Positions 33,528-44,580 of a stretch of 64,000 bases of DNA are shown here, one piece after another. The DNA lies in the NCBI GenBank assembly GCA_951799445.1, contig OX637296.1:20336001-20400000 (forward strand). Direction: 5' to 3'. This DNA comes from Pseudisothecium myosuroides (lineage: Eukaryota; Streptophyta; Bryopsida; Hypnales; Lembophyllaceae). The notes beneath the pieces are model-generated. The model had not been told where the DNA came from and did no database searches. It was given only the letters and a program-made list of their open reading frames with translations. The number at the start of each line of letters is the position of its first letter. Position 1 is the first letter of the stretch. The position numbers were made by a program, and so were the translations under genes.

Positions 33528-33593
33528 TGGAGTAGTGGGAGGCCCATGCTGGCTACGGCTCGGGCATGTCAATCTCCATTGAAGCACGGTAAT
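33528..33593 (+). pseudogene. Duplicated C-terminal coding tail of the LysM receptor
   Basis: This 66-bp segment repeats the last coding stretch at 33431-33497, 97 bp downstream. It still encodes EAHAGYGSGMSISIEAR followed by a stop, with several synonymous differences and a 3-bp deletion. A premature TAG precedes it in frame (CTGGAGTAG). It lies after the normal stop, so it is 3'UTR or an alternative end. Confidence 0.85.
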
Positions 33594-34957
33594 AGAGCTC
33601 CCCTGAAGCAACAGCACCCCCGCTCCTTCTCCCTGTCATTTGACCAGTCCTGAACCTGTCAGTTTTGTTATCAACAGGCAGAGAGCATATTATCAACTCT
33701 AGCTTTGATACTTGATATTAGCTTTGATATCATCTCGAGCTTTGATGCTACCTGGATCAGTGACTCGTGAATGCTCGCGCTGGTCGGGGCTTGTGAACTT
33801 TAGCAGCCGTTTCCAAGCCTTTTCACCATCCTGAGAGAAGCGCAGTGAAAGGGCCTCTCAATCAATCGACAAGCCCCTCTTTTCTTCGTGTCAAGACCAC
33901 CAGTTTTGTTGGTGCTAAGCTTTAATTGAAATTAAATGTAGTTTTATAATAGCTTTGATATCGACTCGTGCTTTGACGTTAACACGGCAACACCTACCTG
34001 AATGACTTATTACAATACTATAGTGCTCGAGTCAGGTACGTGAGTAAGTTAGTGGTTTTTTTGCCTGGAGCAGCAGCTCTCGAGCACGGTACGTAATAGC
34101 GCCTCTCCTGGCTCCACCTTGTCAATATCAATACCATCAGTTTTGCTGACAAGGAGTATATCATCAACTCTAGCTTAAATAGTTTGGTATTAAATAGGCT
34201 TGGTATCAACTGTAGCTAGCTGGGTAGTGGCTTTGTACGTTTGGTAGATTTGCTTCCATGAATTTCTGTCTGTATCATGACCCAACTGCCTGGAGGCGTG
34301 AACTTGAATGGGTCCTGCATGAGGTTGAATTGTTGTACCCTTTTTTTATTACTCAAAACTTGTAGGGACTACATTGACTGCCTACCTTGACTGAGATAAA
34401 GTTACTAGATGAGCACAGTTTTTTTTTTTTGCATTTTTAATGAAGTATCAAAGTGGCAATATTGAATGTTATAGTGGTGCTCCAAATTTTAACATTCATC
34501 CACATATTGGATAGAAAATATCACATTAGCACATATTACATATCTATAATTCAGTTTTCATCCACAATCTGGCGATTTCATCCAAGATTTTTATTTAATT
34601 TGAAGTTTTTTGGCGATTTTCCATCCTTTTTGATAAGGAGAGCATGCAATTGGTGCAGAGCCCATTATTTAAGTGCAAATTGACGACAAATTGCCAAAAA
34701 AAGATACTAGATGAGCATGAGCTTATTTATAATTGTTTGAAATAGTCCAATGGATCTGTTCCACTGTAGTATTTCCGAAGTCTGGGTTTTTACAATTATG
34801 CATTTCAAAACTTGCTGATTAGGTAAGAAATTTATACCTAAAACATGCACTTTTTTTCAAACCAACAATTCTGGAAAGACTTCGGTAATAATATCATATC
34901 ACTCTTTTAGAAAATGCAATTGGTTTGAGAATTTTTAGAGTTTGTATGAATATACTA
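33594..34957. other. 3' flank of the LysM receptor gene
   Basis: Sequence with several diverged repeats of a CTAGCTTTGATA... phrase (33700-34200: AGCTTTGATACTTGATATT, AGCTTTGATATCATCTCGAG, AGCTTTGATATCGACTCGTG), then AT-rich DNA. No gene. Confidence 0.45.
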
Positions 34958-35063
34958 TTAATCCCTAAAGTTCTTTCATGTTGTGAGGTCCAAAATTGCT
35001 TAGAGGTCCACAATGAAGTCATTCATTGACTACTTTGCGGCCTTAGTGTCCTTCAAGGGTTAA
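34958..35063. mobile_element. TTAA-flanked mini-element, 106 bp
   Basis: TTAATCCCTAAAGTTCTTTC at the left and GTGTCCTTCAAGGGTTAA at the right, bounded by TTAA. The inverted ends are diverged. Confidence 0.68.
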
Positions 35064-35249
35064 CTTGTTAGAGTTCACCCTCTTAAAATTTCAAAGTTAA
35101 AAACCTTACCGAATGTAAGATCATGATGCTTGGATTTCAAAAAGAAGTATTTTCAACCGCTTCCAAATGGTTAGATTTCATCATATAAACTTTTTACCCA
35201 AAAATGTGTAGATCCTAAAACTTGCAATTCTCCGTAATATGTTGAATAA

Positions 35250-35950
35250 ATAAGTTGGGAATACATATAAAAAATTTCAACAAAGAAAATTTCATATTCA
35301 TGCTTGAAAAAAATAGTAAGTAGAAAGAAGTAGAAAATGATCTAAAATGCCGAATTGTTGAGAATTTAGTTTTGGAATTGAAAAATCCCAATCCCAATTG
35401 CTGTAATATTTTAATAAACAATCTACATCTTATAATTTTTTTTTTCCTAAAAATATTGAAAATTGAGTTAAATAAAGAATTTCAAAGTTTATTTTAGAGT
35501 AGAGAGTCTATAATTGCCCGCAAACTAAAACTCCTCATAACTTTCATCTCATTGATCAAAATGAAATGATTCAAAGCTTTCCACATATATATAAATCTAG
35601 AGAACCGATTTCAAATTATTAACCCCTAAAGTCCCAAGGTCATTTTTCTGTCAAAAACCACTCAAAACTGCCATTTTTGTTGTGTTCGTCCAAGGAAATA
35701 GAAAAAACATTTATTTTAAAATCTAACCATAGGATCTTATAATTCACTTGCCTCAGATCATGTGGTAAAAATTTTATCAAGTTTGACTCTATATATTGAA
35801 AGATATTTGCATTCAAAGTTGGAAAGAATGTTTTTTTGAACGCTGCCCTGCAATTTCAGATGACTTTGACCACCATTTGCGGAATTCTTTTGCACTATAG
35901 ACTTTGAATTTAAATTTTTTTAATACTCTACATTTTATAAGGCATATCTC
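35250..35950 (+). mobile_element. Two truncated TTAA-family fragments, one inserted in the other
   Basis: From 35250 to 35618 is an internal piece of subfamily B (AATAGTAAGTAGAAAGAAGT..., GAGAACCGATTTCAAATTA). At 35619 a second element begins abruptly with TTAACCCCTAAAGTCCCAAG and continues as an A-like left part to about 35950, where similarity is lost. No right terminus was found for either. Confidence 0.72.
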
Positions 35951-36385
35951 CACCAATTTTCATGCCAAAATAACACTTGGAACACATGCCAGAAAATCTT
36001 GCAATAGCAAAGATATAGTGAAAGTTGACAATACATTATTCATTTTTTATAGCTAGTTTTCCACCACATATTGATGTAAAAATGTAATCCAAATAGTGAA
36101 TCAAAGGATCTAGTCATCCTTGACAACCTCAAAAACAAAAGTTCGAAAAAACACAAAATCTGTAATTCTTAGGGAATTTAGAAGGCTTATTGGAATAGTA
36201 AAGAGGTAATGAGAATTGGGCACCTTCAAAGAAAGGGTCCCTCTAGGTTCCCATTATGTTCCCAGTTGGTTCCTAGTGACGCTCCCAACCATTGAATTTG
36301 AAACCACCAAACAGTCTGTTGAAAATCAAATAATCAACAAACAATATTAGTAGTACAATAAACGGCTACTTGAGGAGTAGTCTAA
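35951..36385. other. Intergenic, no gene seen
   Basis: AT-rich sequence. A repeated phrase GTTCCC / GGTTCC occurs near 36240-36280. Nothing else was identified. Confidence 0.4.
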
Positions 36386-36823
36386 GAGCATCCTCAATGT
36401 GACGCCCGTAAAAAAACACTACAACAATAGATATAGTTTGTATTTCCATCCCCTTTTCTTCACTGTAGTTTTTCCCATCGTAGACGCCTTAATGCAACAA
36501 CAGTACTTGAATCTGTAAATGGCACAGACAGATATGGAAGCGAGAGGTGGAGCAGATCAGCGAGGGATGGGAGCTCTTGCACCCACATGATCTAGAATCT
36601 GCATTCAATCCTCGCAGTTATTGCTGTTGACCAAGGAGTAGAGAGGAATTTAGAAGGTACAATAAAGAACCATTTTTTGCCACGCCAAAGCTAGGAAATG
36701 CCGAGCCCGTAAAGATAACGTTGAAAGAACCGTCAGCATTGGGTCTAGTTTTTGGCGCTTTTCTATAACCCATGCAAGACTTGCTATTGCAGTGCGTGTA
36801 AAGACATAGCATTGAGGATGCTC
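36386..36823. mobile_element. PIF/Harbinger (Tourist-like) MITE, 438 bp
   Basis: GAGCATCCTCAATG and CATTGAGGATGCTC are perfect 14-bp inverted ends, with TAA directly outside both (36383-36385 and 36824-36826). A TAA/TWA duplication and GAGCAT-type ends are characteristic of Harbinger-derived MITEs. Confidence 0.88.
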
Positions 36824-36826
36824 TAA

Positions 36827-37395
36827 TCAACAAAATATTGGAATTAACTAAAAATGGGCTATGACAGACTGTGTCCACTTTGTCAGAATTACTTAATTTA
36901 AAATCAAAAAGAAAGAATATGTGTATAATTAAAAAAAGGCGATGCTATTTTTCCCTTGTTCCCCTCCCCGATGGCCCCCTTGCCCAAGGGTACCTACATT
37001 AGTCTCTTGCTCCCTAACCGTAGGTTGTCTCACATCCCATGATTGCCTTCGAGCACCCCGTTGCCCACCATTTTGTTGCCTGCTCTGTCCCTTCTATTGC
37101 CCCAACTTGAAGTCAATGTATTTTAGCTTGCCGATAATATCTTCTAAGAATTCTAGTCATGATTTATAATCAATGAGGAGTTGTGTATAGGAGTTATAGT
37201 TGTGGTTGCTGGAACTATGTTGATTAGAACTTGACAACAATTCAAACTCACCCTTCCGTTGATAGGATCCTTGTAGCTCTTACTTAATGACTCTAATTTA
37301 ATAAGTTATGTAGAACTAATCCCAAGCCTCTAAAATCTACGTTTCTTCAAGATTTCATGTTATGAAAAACTTTGGATTATTTGCTAGCAATTTAT
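36827..37395. other. Intergenic, no gene seen
   Basis: It contains a C-rich patch (36950-37100) with open frames but no protein signature. Confidence 0.4.
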
Positions 37396-37590
37396 GTAAA
37401 AACTGCACCTAACATTCTAAAAGTTGGTATTGGCCCATCCCACCTTAACAACCATGTAGGTTCAACGTTTACTAAAGACCACTGGTATAAACACTGCACC
37501 TAACATTCTAAAAATTGGTATTAGCCTGTGCCACCTTTACAACCATGCATGTAGATTCAACATTTACTAAAGACCACTGGTATAAACACT
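37396..37590 (+). repeat. Tandem duplication, 91-bp period
   Basis: ACTGCACCTAACATTCTAAA begins at 37402 and again at 37493. Both copies end ...TTTACTAAAGACCACTGG. Confidence 0.9.
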
Positions 37591-37813
37591 ATTCAACTAT
37601 CTGCCTCAAAAATATCAACTTTAGTCTTGACAAAGTCTAGATGTGGCCATACCTTAAGAGTTGCATTTTTTTGCACTTTGATTATTGTCTCTTACCACCA
37701 ATAGTAAGCAATAGATATGAAACGATAAGATAAGTAACTTCCGACTAGAAGACAAGGTTGAAGAACAAACCGAAATTGATCTAAAAAGTGACTATAAATC
37801 AATGTGATTGATA

Positions 37814-38109
37814 ATGTAACTACACCTAAAATTGCACAAATAAGCAATTAAGCATGGTTTCCATTATTATAATGAATTTTTTTTTGTGGGATCTTGTTGG
37901 TAGTCGAAAGGCGATTCTAGATTCTCTCAAAATGCATTTTTGGGACACTATATGAATAAACTATAAATTTTCAAAGCGCTAAAAATAGGTATTTTTACAG
38001 GTATTTTTAAAACCAATCATAGACTCTCATGAATAGTGGGAGTACATTTTAGACAAAAATTTGTAGTGGTCAATTTTAGAAAGCAGTTGCGATTAGGTGT
38101 AGTTATCTT
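37814..38109 (+). mobile_element. MITE family N, copy 3
   Basis: GTAACTACACCTAAAATTGC at the left and GCGATTAGGTGTAGTTATCT at the right form inverted ends. The body is shared with 12970-14180 and 17229-17513. Confidence 0.82.
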
Positions 38110-38326
38110 AGCTGTGGCTATAGAGTTTACACCCTCCCATTCATTGGTCATTATTAGGCTACCACCTATAATTCATTAGAATAGATTAGGCAACTAATTT
38201 CCTTTTTGTTTTTGCCTTTTGCCTTTTCATGATAATTCAACCCTCTTTGAAGAGCAATTTGGTTACAAGTCGCTTGTAAGAGAAATATTGGTCTCATGTA
38301 ATATAAATATAATACTGAAACCTAAA

Positions 38327-38921
38327 TACTCCCTCAATCTTGAAATAAATCCAAGGTTTCCAAATATACTTGTCTCAAATTAAATTCAAAATTGGCTCTC
38401 CACAACTTGATGAACAACAATTGAAGCTAGTTCAAACATCTTGAAGCAAAAGAATCTGTAGATTTTACACTCCAAAGACTATATAGCAATTCGATCCTTG
38501 CAAAGGGAATTGTTACATAACCTCTAACCAACCAAAGGTGAAGAATTCAACCCTAAAATATACATAAACTGCTACTAACAAATCTCTTATTGAGAATTTC
38601 TTGGAGTTGAATCATAAGACATTGTCGGAATTGAATACAGAGGACATTAATGAACGTCACTGCACCAACATTGCTCAAAGAATGATTAAAGAATGATCAA
38701 AACTAATACCATTGGAGCAATTCCAAAAAGGGCAAAAATTTGTCACTTTCACCACTTGTTTTCAACATGTGCTGCTTCACTGTTGACTTCCATTCTTTCT
38801 CACCTAGTGAGGTTTAGTAGAAGCTACAATACCTCTGCAATCCCTTGAAAGTAGGAACAACTCATGCATTAATCTAGCCATTTCTAGGAAACCACGTATT
38901 TATTGCGAGACGGAGGGAGTA
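38327..38921. mobile_element. Stowaway-like TA-flanked element, about 595 bp (probable)
   Basis: TACTCCCTCAATCTTGAAAT at the left and GCGAGACGGAGGGAGTA at the right are imperfect inverted ends. The interior is unique in this window, so the call rests on the ends alone. Confidence 0.6.
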
Positions 38922-39120
38922 TAATTTAAAAGGCTTTATTCAGGTTAGAGATGATGTTTGACCATGACAGTGGAACTGGAACTGTTCCTCTACCTTTACG
39001 GTTTAGGAGCATTCTGTACCCATGACGATGCACCGATGACGATCATTGTGAATCAAATTCCACCATGTTGAGGTGAGGATGATGAAGAGTAAATGACCAT
39101 TTCAGAAGACATTTTCTAAT

Positions 39121-39229
39121 CTACACAAAATAGTGAAATTAGGTTGCCCCACACTAATTTCTCATATCTAACACTTTCAGACATGGTCAACTATAGTCTG
39201 GGGCAACCTAATTTCACTATTTTGTGTAG
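39121..39229. mobile_element. MITE family O, copy 3, 109 bp
   Basis: CTACACAAAATAGTGAAATT...AATTTCACTATTTTGTGTAG, with about 30 bp of inverted repeat on each side including GGTTGCCCCA / TGGGGCAACC. This is the most compact member of the family. Confidence 0.93.
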
Positions 39230-39399
39230 CTTCACATTTACAGTTTTGATCTCTAAGATATTTACAGATATTCATAACCTTTAGCTTTGGTGAATTAAGA
39301 GTGCACACATCCTACGTCATTGTCGGTATTAGCTCCACTGTAGAGCACGGAATTTGGATCGAGTTCAATTCTGCAAATTCATGCAGGTCACCACGACCG

Positions 39400-40143
39400 A
39401 AGGCCCCGTCACACACGGCTTGAAAACTGAAAAACTGACATTCCATTTGCTATAACTGAACAGTGGGGAATAGGATCAGAAATTCTCTTACTCAAAATAG
39501 TTTGCACTCTTAACGTATCTCAAGTCTTTCAAACAGATACTCTAAAGCTTTAAAATCCTAAGATAACTGATTGATAGAAGGGTTCAATACGGCAGCATTG
39601 GAAAATCTGCTGATGCTGCACTCAAAACGTCAAACACTCATTCTGATAGAAGCTTACATGTAGGTTGAAGGCCTGTACTCATTGTGGAGATTCGTAAAGC
39701 TCCAACTTCGAGTCTGAGAGGCCGGGCCACACGGGGCGTGCAAACCAGCTGACAGTTCATTTGCTAAAACATTTGCTAAAACAGTGTGTGATAGGATCAG
39801 AAATTCTCAAGCTCAAAATAGTTTGAACCCTCAAATTACCTCAAGTTTTTCAAACAAATATTCTAAAGCTTTAAAGTCCCAAGGTAATTGACTGATAGAA
39901 GGGCTCAATACGGCAGCATTGGAAAATCTGCATATGCTGCACTTCAGAACGACAAACACTTATTCTGATAGAAGCATACATGTATATTGAAGGACGGTAT
40001 TCACAGGACACTCATTCTGAGAGAAGCTTACATGTATATTGAAGGACGGTATTCACAATACACTCATTCTGATAGTAGCTTACAGGTATATTGAAGGCCG
40101 TAATTTACAGTGGAGGTTCACAAAGCTCCAACTTCGAGTTTGA
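39400..40143 (-). repeat. Tandem duplication of the PFP gene 3' end
   Basis: A unit of about 320-400 bp occurs twice (about 39400-39720 and 39721-40143). Shared landmarks are GATAGGATCAGAAATTCTC, TACGGCAGCATTGGAAAATC and AAAGCTCCAACTTCGAGT. The last landmark is the coding end of the PFP gene in the second unit. In the first unit the stop region is altered, so it carries a non-functional copy of the final codons. Confidence 0.85.
39961..40117 (-). repeat. 52-bp minisatellite, three units, in the PFP 3'UTR
   Basis: CATTCTGATAGAAG-type unit starts at 39961, 40013 and 40065, each followed by ACATGTATATTGAAGG. It lies directly downstream of the PFP stop codon. Confidence 0.9.
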
Positions 40144-41809
40144 GAGTGATGCAAGTATCATCCGCAGTGGGCCCCTCAAACTGAATCGGCCCAGGACTGA
40201 CATAAGTATCGTCCACAGCCCATGAATCTCGCAGACTAGCAAATTTCTTGAACGGAGCTCCATCAAGCTCCACCATCGCCTTCTTAATCACAGGCTTGTC
40301 CTTCCCTTTCCTGCGCTCCACATCCATGAGCTCCGTGAGTGCAGTGCCTCCCACCACCCACTCCGCAGGTGGCGACGTCAAGTTATTCACCGAAGCAATC
40401 AACCCCGTTTGTCCACAATGAAGAAGCGCACTCGCTGCCATGCCCAGCGCATAACAGTACGCGGCATCAAAATTAGTCGGCAATCCGCAACGACCTTCAT
40501 AGCCAAAGAAGTGCGCTTGCCCCTTGAAATGCCCCCTGAACTGCCCCTCGTGGTGACGAAACCCGAGCTCCGCCTCCACCATGGAAATCAGCATCTTCTC
40601 GGTTTCAATTCTCGCCACTTGCACGTTCCCATGGGGGTCACGCTCCAACAGAAGCTCCTCCTGAATGGAAACCGGCAAAGAATTAAAAAGAGCACGGCAA
40701 GGGGGTTTCAGCTTGGATTTCCACTGGCCGTGGGGATCACACCCTTGGCAAGCCAGAAGCTCATTCAACTCAGCGATGAGGTTCTGAATCTCGGGGATGA
40801 AGTCGATCAAGCCTTCGGGAATCAAGACCACGCCGAAGTGTTTCCCCATCTGAGCGCGTTTGCAAACCACATCTGCGATGATGTTCGTCACTTGGCGAAG
40901 CGTCTTTTTCTGGGCGTGAACCTCCTCTCCAATAATGGCTACATTCGGGTGCGTCTGGAATGCACACTCCAGAGTAATGTGAGACGCCGCCCGTCCCATG
41001 AGTCTCACGAAATGGTAATACTTTCCTGTGGATCTGGCGTCCACCATGATGTTGCCGATCATTTCTGAGTAAAGCTTGCACGCTGTGTCGAAGCCAAAGC
41101 TGATAGGCACTTCCTTCGACTTCAAGTCCCCGTCGATGGTCTTCGGGCACCCCAGCACTCTTGTTTTCAGCTTCTTCACCCTGAAATACTCGGCTAGAAG
41201 GGCAGCGTTCGTGTTGGAGTCGTCACCTCCAATCACCACTAATCCATCTAAGTCAAGGGAAGTCACTGTATCCTCTGCTTGCTTGAACTGCTCTGGAGTC
41301 TCGATCTTGTCACGTCCGCTACAAATGATGTCGAACCCGCCCTGGTTTCGATAGGGATACAAAAGCTGGCTCGTGATTTCCACCCAGTTGTTGCGCATGA
41401 TGCCTGCTGGCCCTCCTTTGAAGCCGTAGAGCACACTCCCGGGGGCATGGATTTGGAGGTAATCAAACATCCCAGCTATGACATTGTGACCACCTGGAGC
41501 CTGCCCTCCTGATAACACCACCCCGACTTTCAGCTTCCGATCCTCGTTGTAGGAGGAGCCTGTACATGGCACGAGCTGTACTGATGGCTGCCCGAATAGA
41601 CTTGGAAAAAGCTTCGCTATGAGCTCGGGGTGGCCGGCTGCTGAAGAAGCTGGGCCGTGGCTGAGCTTGAAATGGCCGTGGAAGACTTTGGGGAGGGGAG
41701 GGACGTGATCCAGTCGAAAGGCTTGCACGGGGCTGTAGACTGATACGTCTCGGATGCCGATTCCGATCGGCGGCTTGCGGTCTTCCTGATGCTGGTCATG
41801 AGGAGCCAT
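40118..41809 (-). CDS. Pyrophosphate-fructose 6-phosphate 1-phosphotransferase, beta (catalytic) subunit
   Basis: This is a single uninterrupted frame of 563 residues from the chosen ATG at 41809; a second in-frame ATG 12 codons upstream (41845) would give 575. It catalyses the reversible PPi-dependent phosphorylation of fructose 6-phosphate in cytosolic glycolysis, usually with a regulatory alpha subunit. Beta identity is shown by SGGQAPGGHN (about 112-121 in the 575 numbering), GGDDSNTN (206-213), CPKTIDGDLK (233-242) and MGR (283-285). The Asp of GGDD and Lys of PKTIDGD are the residues associated with PPi rather than ATP use; the alpha subunit lacks them. Length is normal and no residue is broken. 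The start at 41809 (MAPHD...) fits the usual plant N-terminus. The absence of coding introns is odd, because the flowering-plant gene I know of has many. The 3' end is duplicated in tandem. Confidence 0.95.
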   Translation of the reverse strand: MAPHDQHQEDRKPPIGIGIRDVSVYSPVQAFRLDHVPPLPKVFHGHFKLSHGPASSAAGHPELIAKLFPSLFGQPSVQLVPCTGSSYNEDRKLKVGVVLSGGQAPGGHNVIAGMFDYLQIHAPGSVLYGFKGGPAGIMRNNWVEITSQLLYPYRNQGGFDIICSGRDKIETPEQFKQAEDTVTSLDLDGLVVIGGDDSNTNAALLAEYFRVKKLKTRVLGCPKTIDGDLKSKEVPISFGFDTACKLYSEMIGNIMVDARSTGKYYHFVRLMGRAASHITLECAFQTHPNVAIIGEEVHAQKKTLRQVTNIIADVVCKRAQMGKHFGVVLIPEGLIDFIPEIQNLIAELNELLACQGCDPHGQWKSKLKPPCRALFNSLPVSIQEELLLERDPHGNVQVARIETEKMLISMVEAELGFRHHEGQFRGHFKGQAHFFGYEGRCGLPTNFDAAYCYALGMAASALLHCGQTGLIASVNNLTSPPAEWVVGGTALTELMDVERRKGKDKPVIKKAMVELDGAPFKKFASLRDSWAVDDTYVSPGPIQFEGPTADDTCITLKLEVGAL

Positions 41810-43205
41810 CACTGTGATTGCTGAAGGCAAAGAAACAAACTTCAAATCCGAGCACGTCGACGTCTGAGCCTTTGTTGAGACTGGGATTTGCGCACTAGCA
41901 GTAAATCGATCACCTGGTATTGATTATCTGCACAGAGTCTAGGAAAAATGGATTATTGACTAGATAATGAAAAGAACAGTGAAGATGATCAATAAATTGC
42001 TGTCTCACAGTTTTAGAATTTGACGCTATGACGATCCTCACCTCAGTAATGCACAAACCCTGGAGAACCCAACGTGATGAGACAGAGATGTTTAGATTCT
42101 CAGAACATTTAGCTACGGAATGGTAGTGATGCACTAATGCGCCACAACTTCCAGATTCAGCTTTAGGTTTACTCAATCGAAGTAAGGGGATAAAAGGACT
42201 GATTCTAGACGATGGGCATTGGGGTTCAATGTGTAGACATCAGATCGTATGGTTGTGTGGACATTCCTGTTCCCCAACTTTCGATCTTAGCTTCAAGAGT
42301 CACTATTTCACTACTGTAAATAGCGTTCACAAAACCCAGATTCTCTAGTTAGCCCTCTCATGAGCATCGGAAGACGAGCTACAAAAATTGTGACAGGCAC
42401 GAGCTTAGGATACAAGCAGCACTGCAAAGCGGTGGAAGGGCAAGCATGGCAGGAATGAGCTCGACCACCGTCAATCCAATTCCAGTAATGAGATGTTAAA
42501 CCAGAAGCTTGACAAATTCGTGTGAAATTTTGCATCAGGCTCTGCAAACAAATGGGCCGCTAAGTGCGCAGCATCAAAATCAAGTCAAACAACCCTCAGC
42601 TCACAGATTCCTCGTACCTTAAATGGATATCACGAAGAATCTCGTGGACGGATCGGCCACTACCGCGCTCGATCAATCAGCCACTCGTGCGATGTAATCG
42701 CGCAACCGGAGCAATTCCCTGAAAACATGAAGAGCAATGGATCAAAAAAGATCGAATTGGTCGCTTGCAAACTCCTTAAAACCCAAATTCCCATCTATCT
42801 CTGTACCCAATTGAATAGAGCTCACCGGAGCATTTTCCTGAAAGGAAATGAAGAGCGGATCGATAGAGAGAGTGCACTATTGAAAGACAGACCTTCGATC
42901 GTCTCTCGCTTCCTGGAATGCACAAATCTGCTGCAATTGCAAAGGAAACACCAGACATTGAGCTTCTTCAGTTACTAGGCCTGCGCACATGGCATGGCAG
43001 GGGGTGAGGTGAGGGCGGGCTCCGACCCCGAATGGAGAAGGGCGGGAGCTGTGCCTGTGCCCCCGGTCCGCCACTTGTAAGTTCAGCTTACACTGAAGTT
43101 TTCCCCGTGGAAACAACTGAAGCCACCCCGCTTCACAAGCTCGCTGCTCTGTGGCGCCGCAGACCCTCACTGCCCAGGCTCTCTGTGGTGCGAAAGGAGA
43201 GAGAC
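41810..43205 (-). promoter_or_regulatory. 5' leader and promoter side of the PFP gene
   Basis: On the minus strand a plausible leader intron runs from the donor TTTAAG|GTACGAG (at 42617) to the acceptor ATACCAG|GTGATC (at 41914). Upstream, a phrase ACCGGAGCA(A/T)TT(C/T)CCTGAAA is repeated at about 42708 and 42824, each followed by ATGAAGAGC. Open frames here overlap on both strands and show no domain. A GC-rich patch at 42980-43215 may be the core promoter. Confidence 0.35.
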
Positions 43206-43324
43206 GGTCCGGGGTGAAGCGATCCCCTCGCCCCTGGGGAAAATGCTGAAAATTTTTTATTTGCCACCCAATATAAAATTTGGAAATTTGGAATTCATAT
43301 TTGCAATCAGAGACCCCAAATTAG
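43206..43324 (-). repeat. Remnant of MULE-like MITE family J (probable)
   Basis: CCCCTGGGGAAAATGC and TTTGCAATCAGAGACCCC match, in reverse complement, internal parts of 44028-44303 and 47175-47439. No termini are preserved. Confidence 0.5.
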
Positions 43325-43875
43325 CTGCACTAAATAGTGGAATTAAGTTGTCCCAAACTAATTTCTTGGCATTCTGCACTATATAAGTATGTGCAATTAT
43401 TGTAGAAGAATGTAGTAATGTAGGAACCATGTGTGTTGCATAGGTTCATAAATCATAACACTGTTAACACAGCTCACATGTTCCCCTTGAAAAAGGGATA
43501 ATTCCTCCTTGGATACCAGAGAGGAAGTTTAGTTATAATAAAAGGGACACCATTGGCTAGCACGTTTTGACTTTGCTTGGTCGTGTCAAGGTTCTGATGA
43601 TTCAATAACAATCTAATTGGTTGTACAAAAAGCGAACAGTGCAAGCACCACGCATCACACAGCTAATTGGTTAGGTGCATTGCTGGGGGGCTTCGTGTTT
43701 TAGGGGAGCAAAGAGGGGGGGGCATCATTGTTTAACAATGTTGTGTTGGTGCAGTGGTTCATGACTCGGGTTTTGAGAATAGCATGTGCCTTTATATGGA
43801 CAAGTAGTAAACCATGAGGTAACTTCTCTGGTGAAGGCAACCTAATTGTTAAGGCAATTTCACTATTTAGTGTAT
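43325..43875. mobile_element. MITE family O, copy 4, enlarged
   Basis: CTGCACTAAATAGTGGAATT at the left and AATTTCACTATTTAGTGTAT at the right. The left third follows 12518-12860; the middle (43430-43800) contains extra sequence that may be another insertion. Confidence 0.72.
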
Positions 43876-44027
43876 AGGAGGTGTAGAAGGTAATTTAATC
43901 AAGCACAAAATAGGAGGTCTTTTCTTTATATACACCTTTGGAATCACTTGGGGAGGACGAGCAAGGAGGTCGGTTCACCCCGACCAGAGAGAGACAACCT
44001 AAAGTTGCCAAGGAAGTTCCATTTTTC

Positions 44028-44303
44028 ACAGGACACTAAATTGGTTCCACAAAGTGGGACCAATAGGGTGAAAACGCAAGTTCTCGAGGATAAAAGTAAA
44101 ATCTTGCTCCCTATTTTGAGCCATGTCTAGGGGATATTGCAAACCTCTCCTAGCTAATTTGTGGTCTCTGATCGCAAATATGAATTCAAAATTTGCAAAA
44201 AAAATTGTGTGAAAAATAAAAAATTCTTGCGTTTTCCCCAGGGTAAAATTCCTGCATTTTCACCCTCTGGGGTCCACTTCTTGGGACTGATTTAGTGTCC
44301 TGC
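44028..44303. mobile_element. Mutator-like (MULE) MITE family J, copy 2, 9-bp duplication
   Basis: ACAGGACACTAAATTGGTTC and GACTGATTTAGTGTCCTGC are inverted ends. It is flanked by 9-bp direct repeats CCATTTTTC (44019-44027 and 44304-44312). The interior is shared with 47175-47439 (GAGCC(A/G)TGTCTAGG..., TTGCAAA...). Confidence 0.9.
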
Positions 44304-44580
44304 CCATTTTTCTTTTAACCCTCATACAAAAAAAACTCGGTAAAAACACCGTGAGGGCTGAGGTCTCACATTTAATTTGCCCTGCACCATGAGGGCTGCT
44401 TGGAGCAAACCTGTACTTAGTTTGTGGCTCATATCCAACGTCGCATGGCTTGGCTCAGCCTTATAAGCACAGGCCTAAATGATTACGTTGGAAAAGGGAA
44501 AATTAAAAAAAGTAATAAAAAACTGGTTTACTTGGGCATCTGTGGACATTCTTTGAGAGGATGCTATCGTTGAGGCTCTC
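44304..44580. other. Unassigned intergenic sequence
   Basis: A short repeat of (ACC)GTGAGGGCTG / CATGAGGGCTG at 44350-44400. No gene. Confidence 0.4.

Noticed and set aside
39961..40117. CRISPR-like array
   Set aside because: Three adjacent 52-bp units without spacers in a plant 3'UTR are an ordinary minisatellite.
40409..41068. 219-codon forward frame
   Set aside because: Antisense shadow of the PFP beta coding region.
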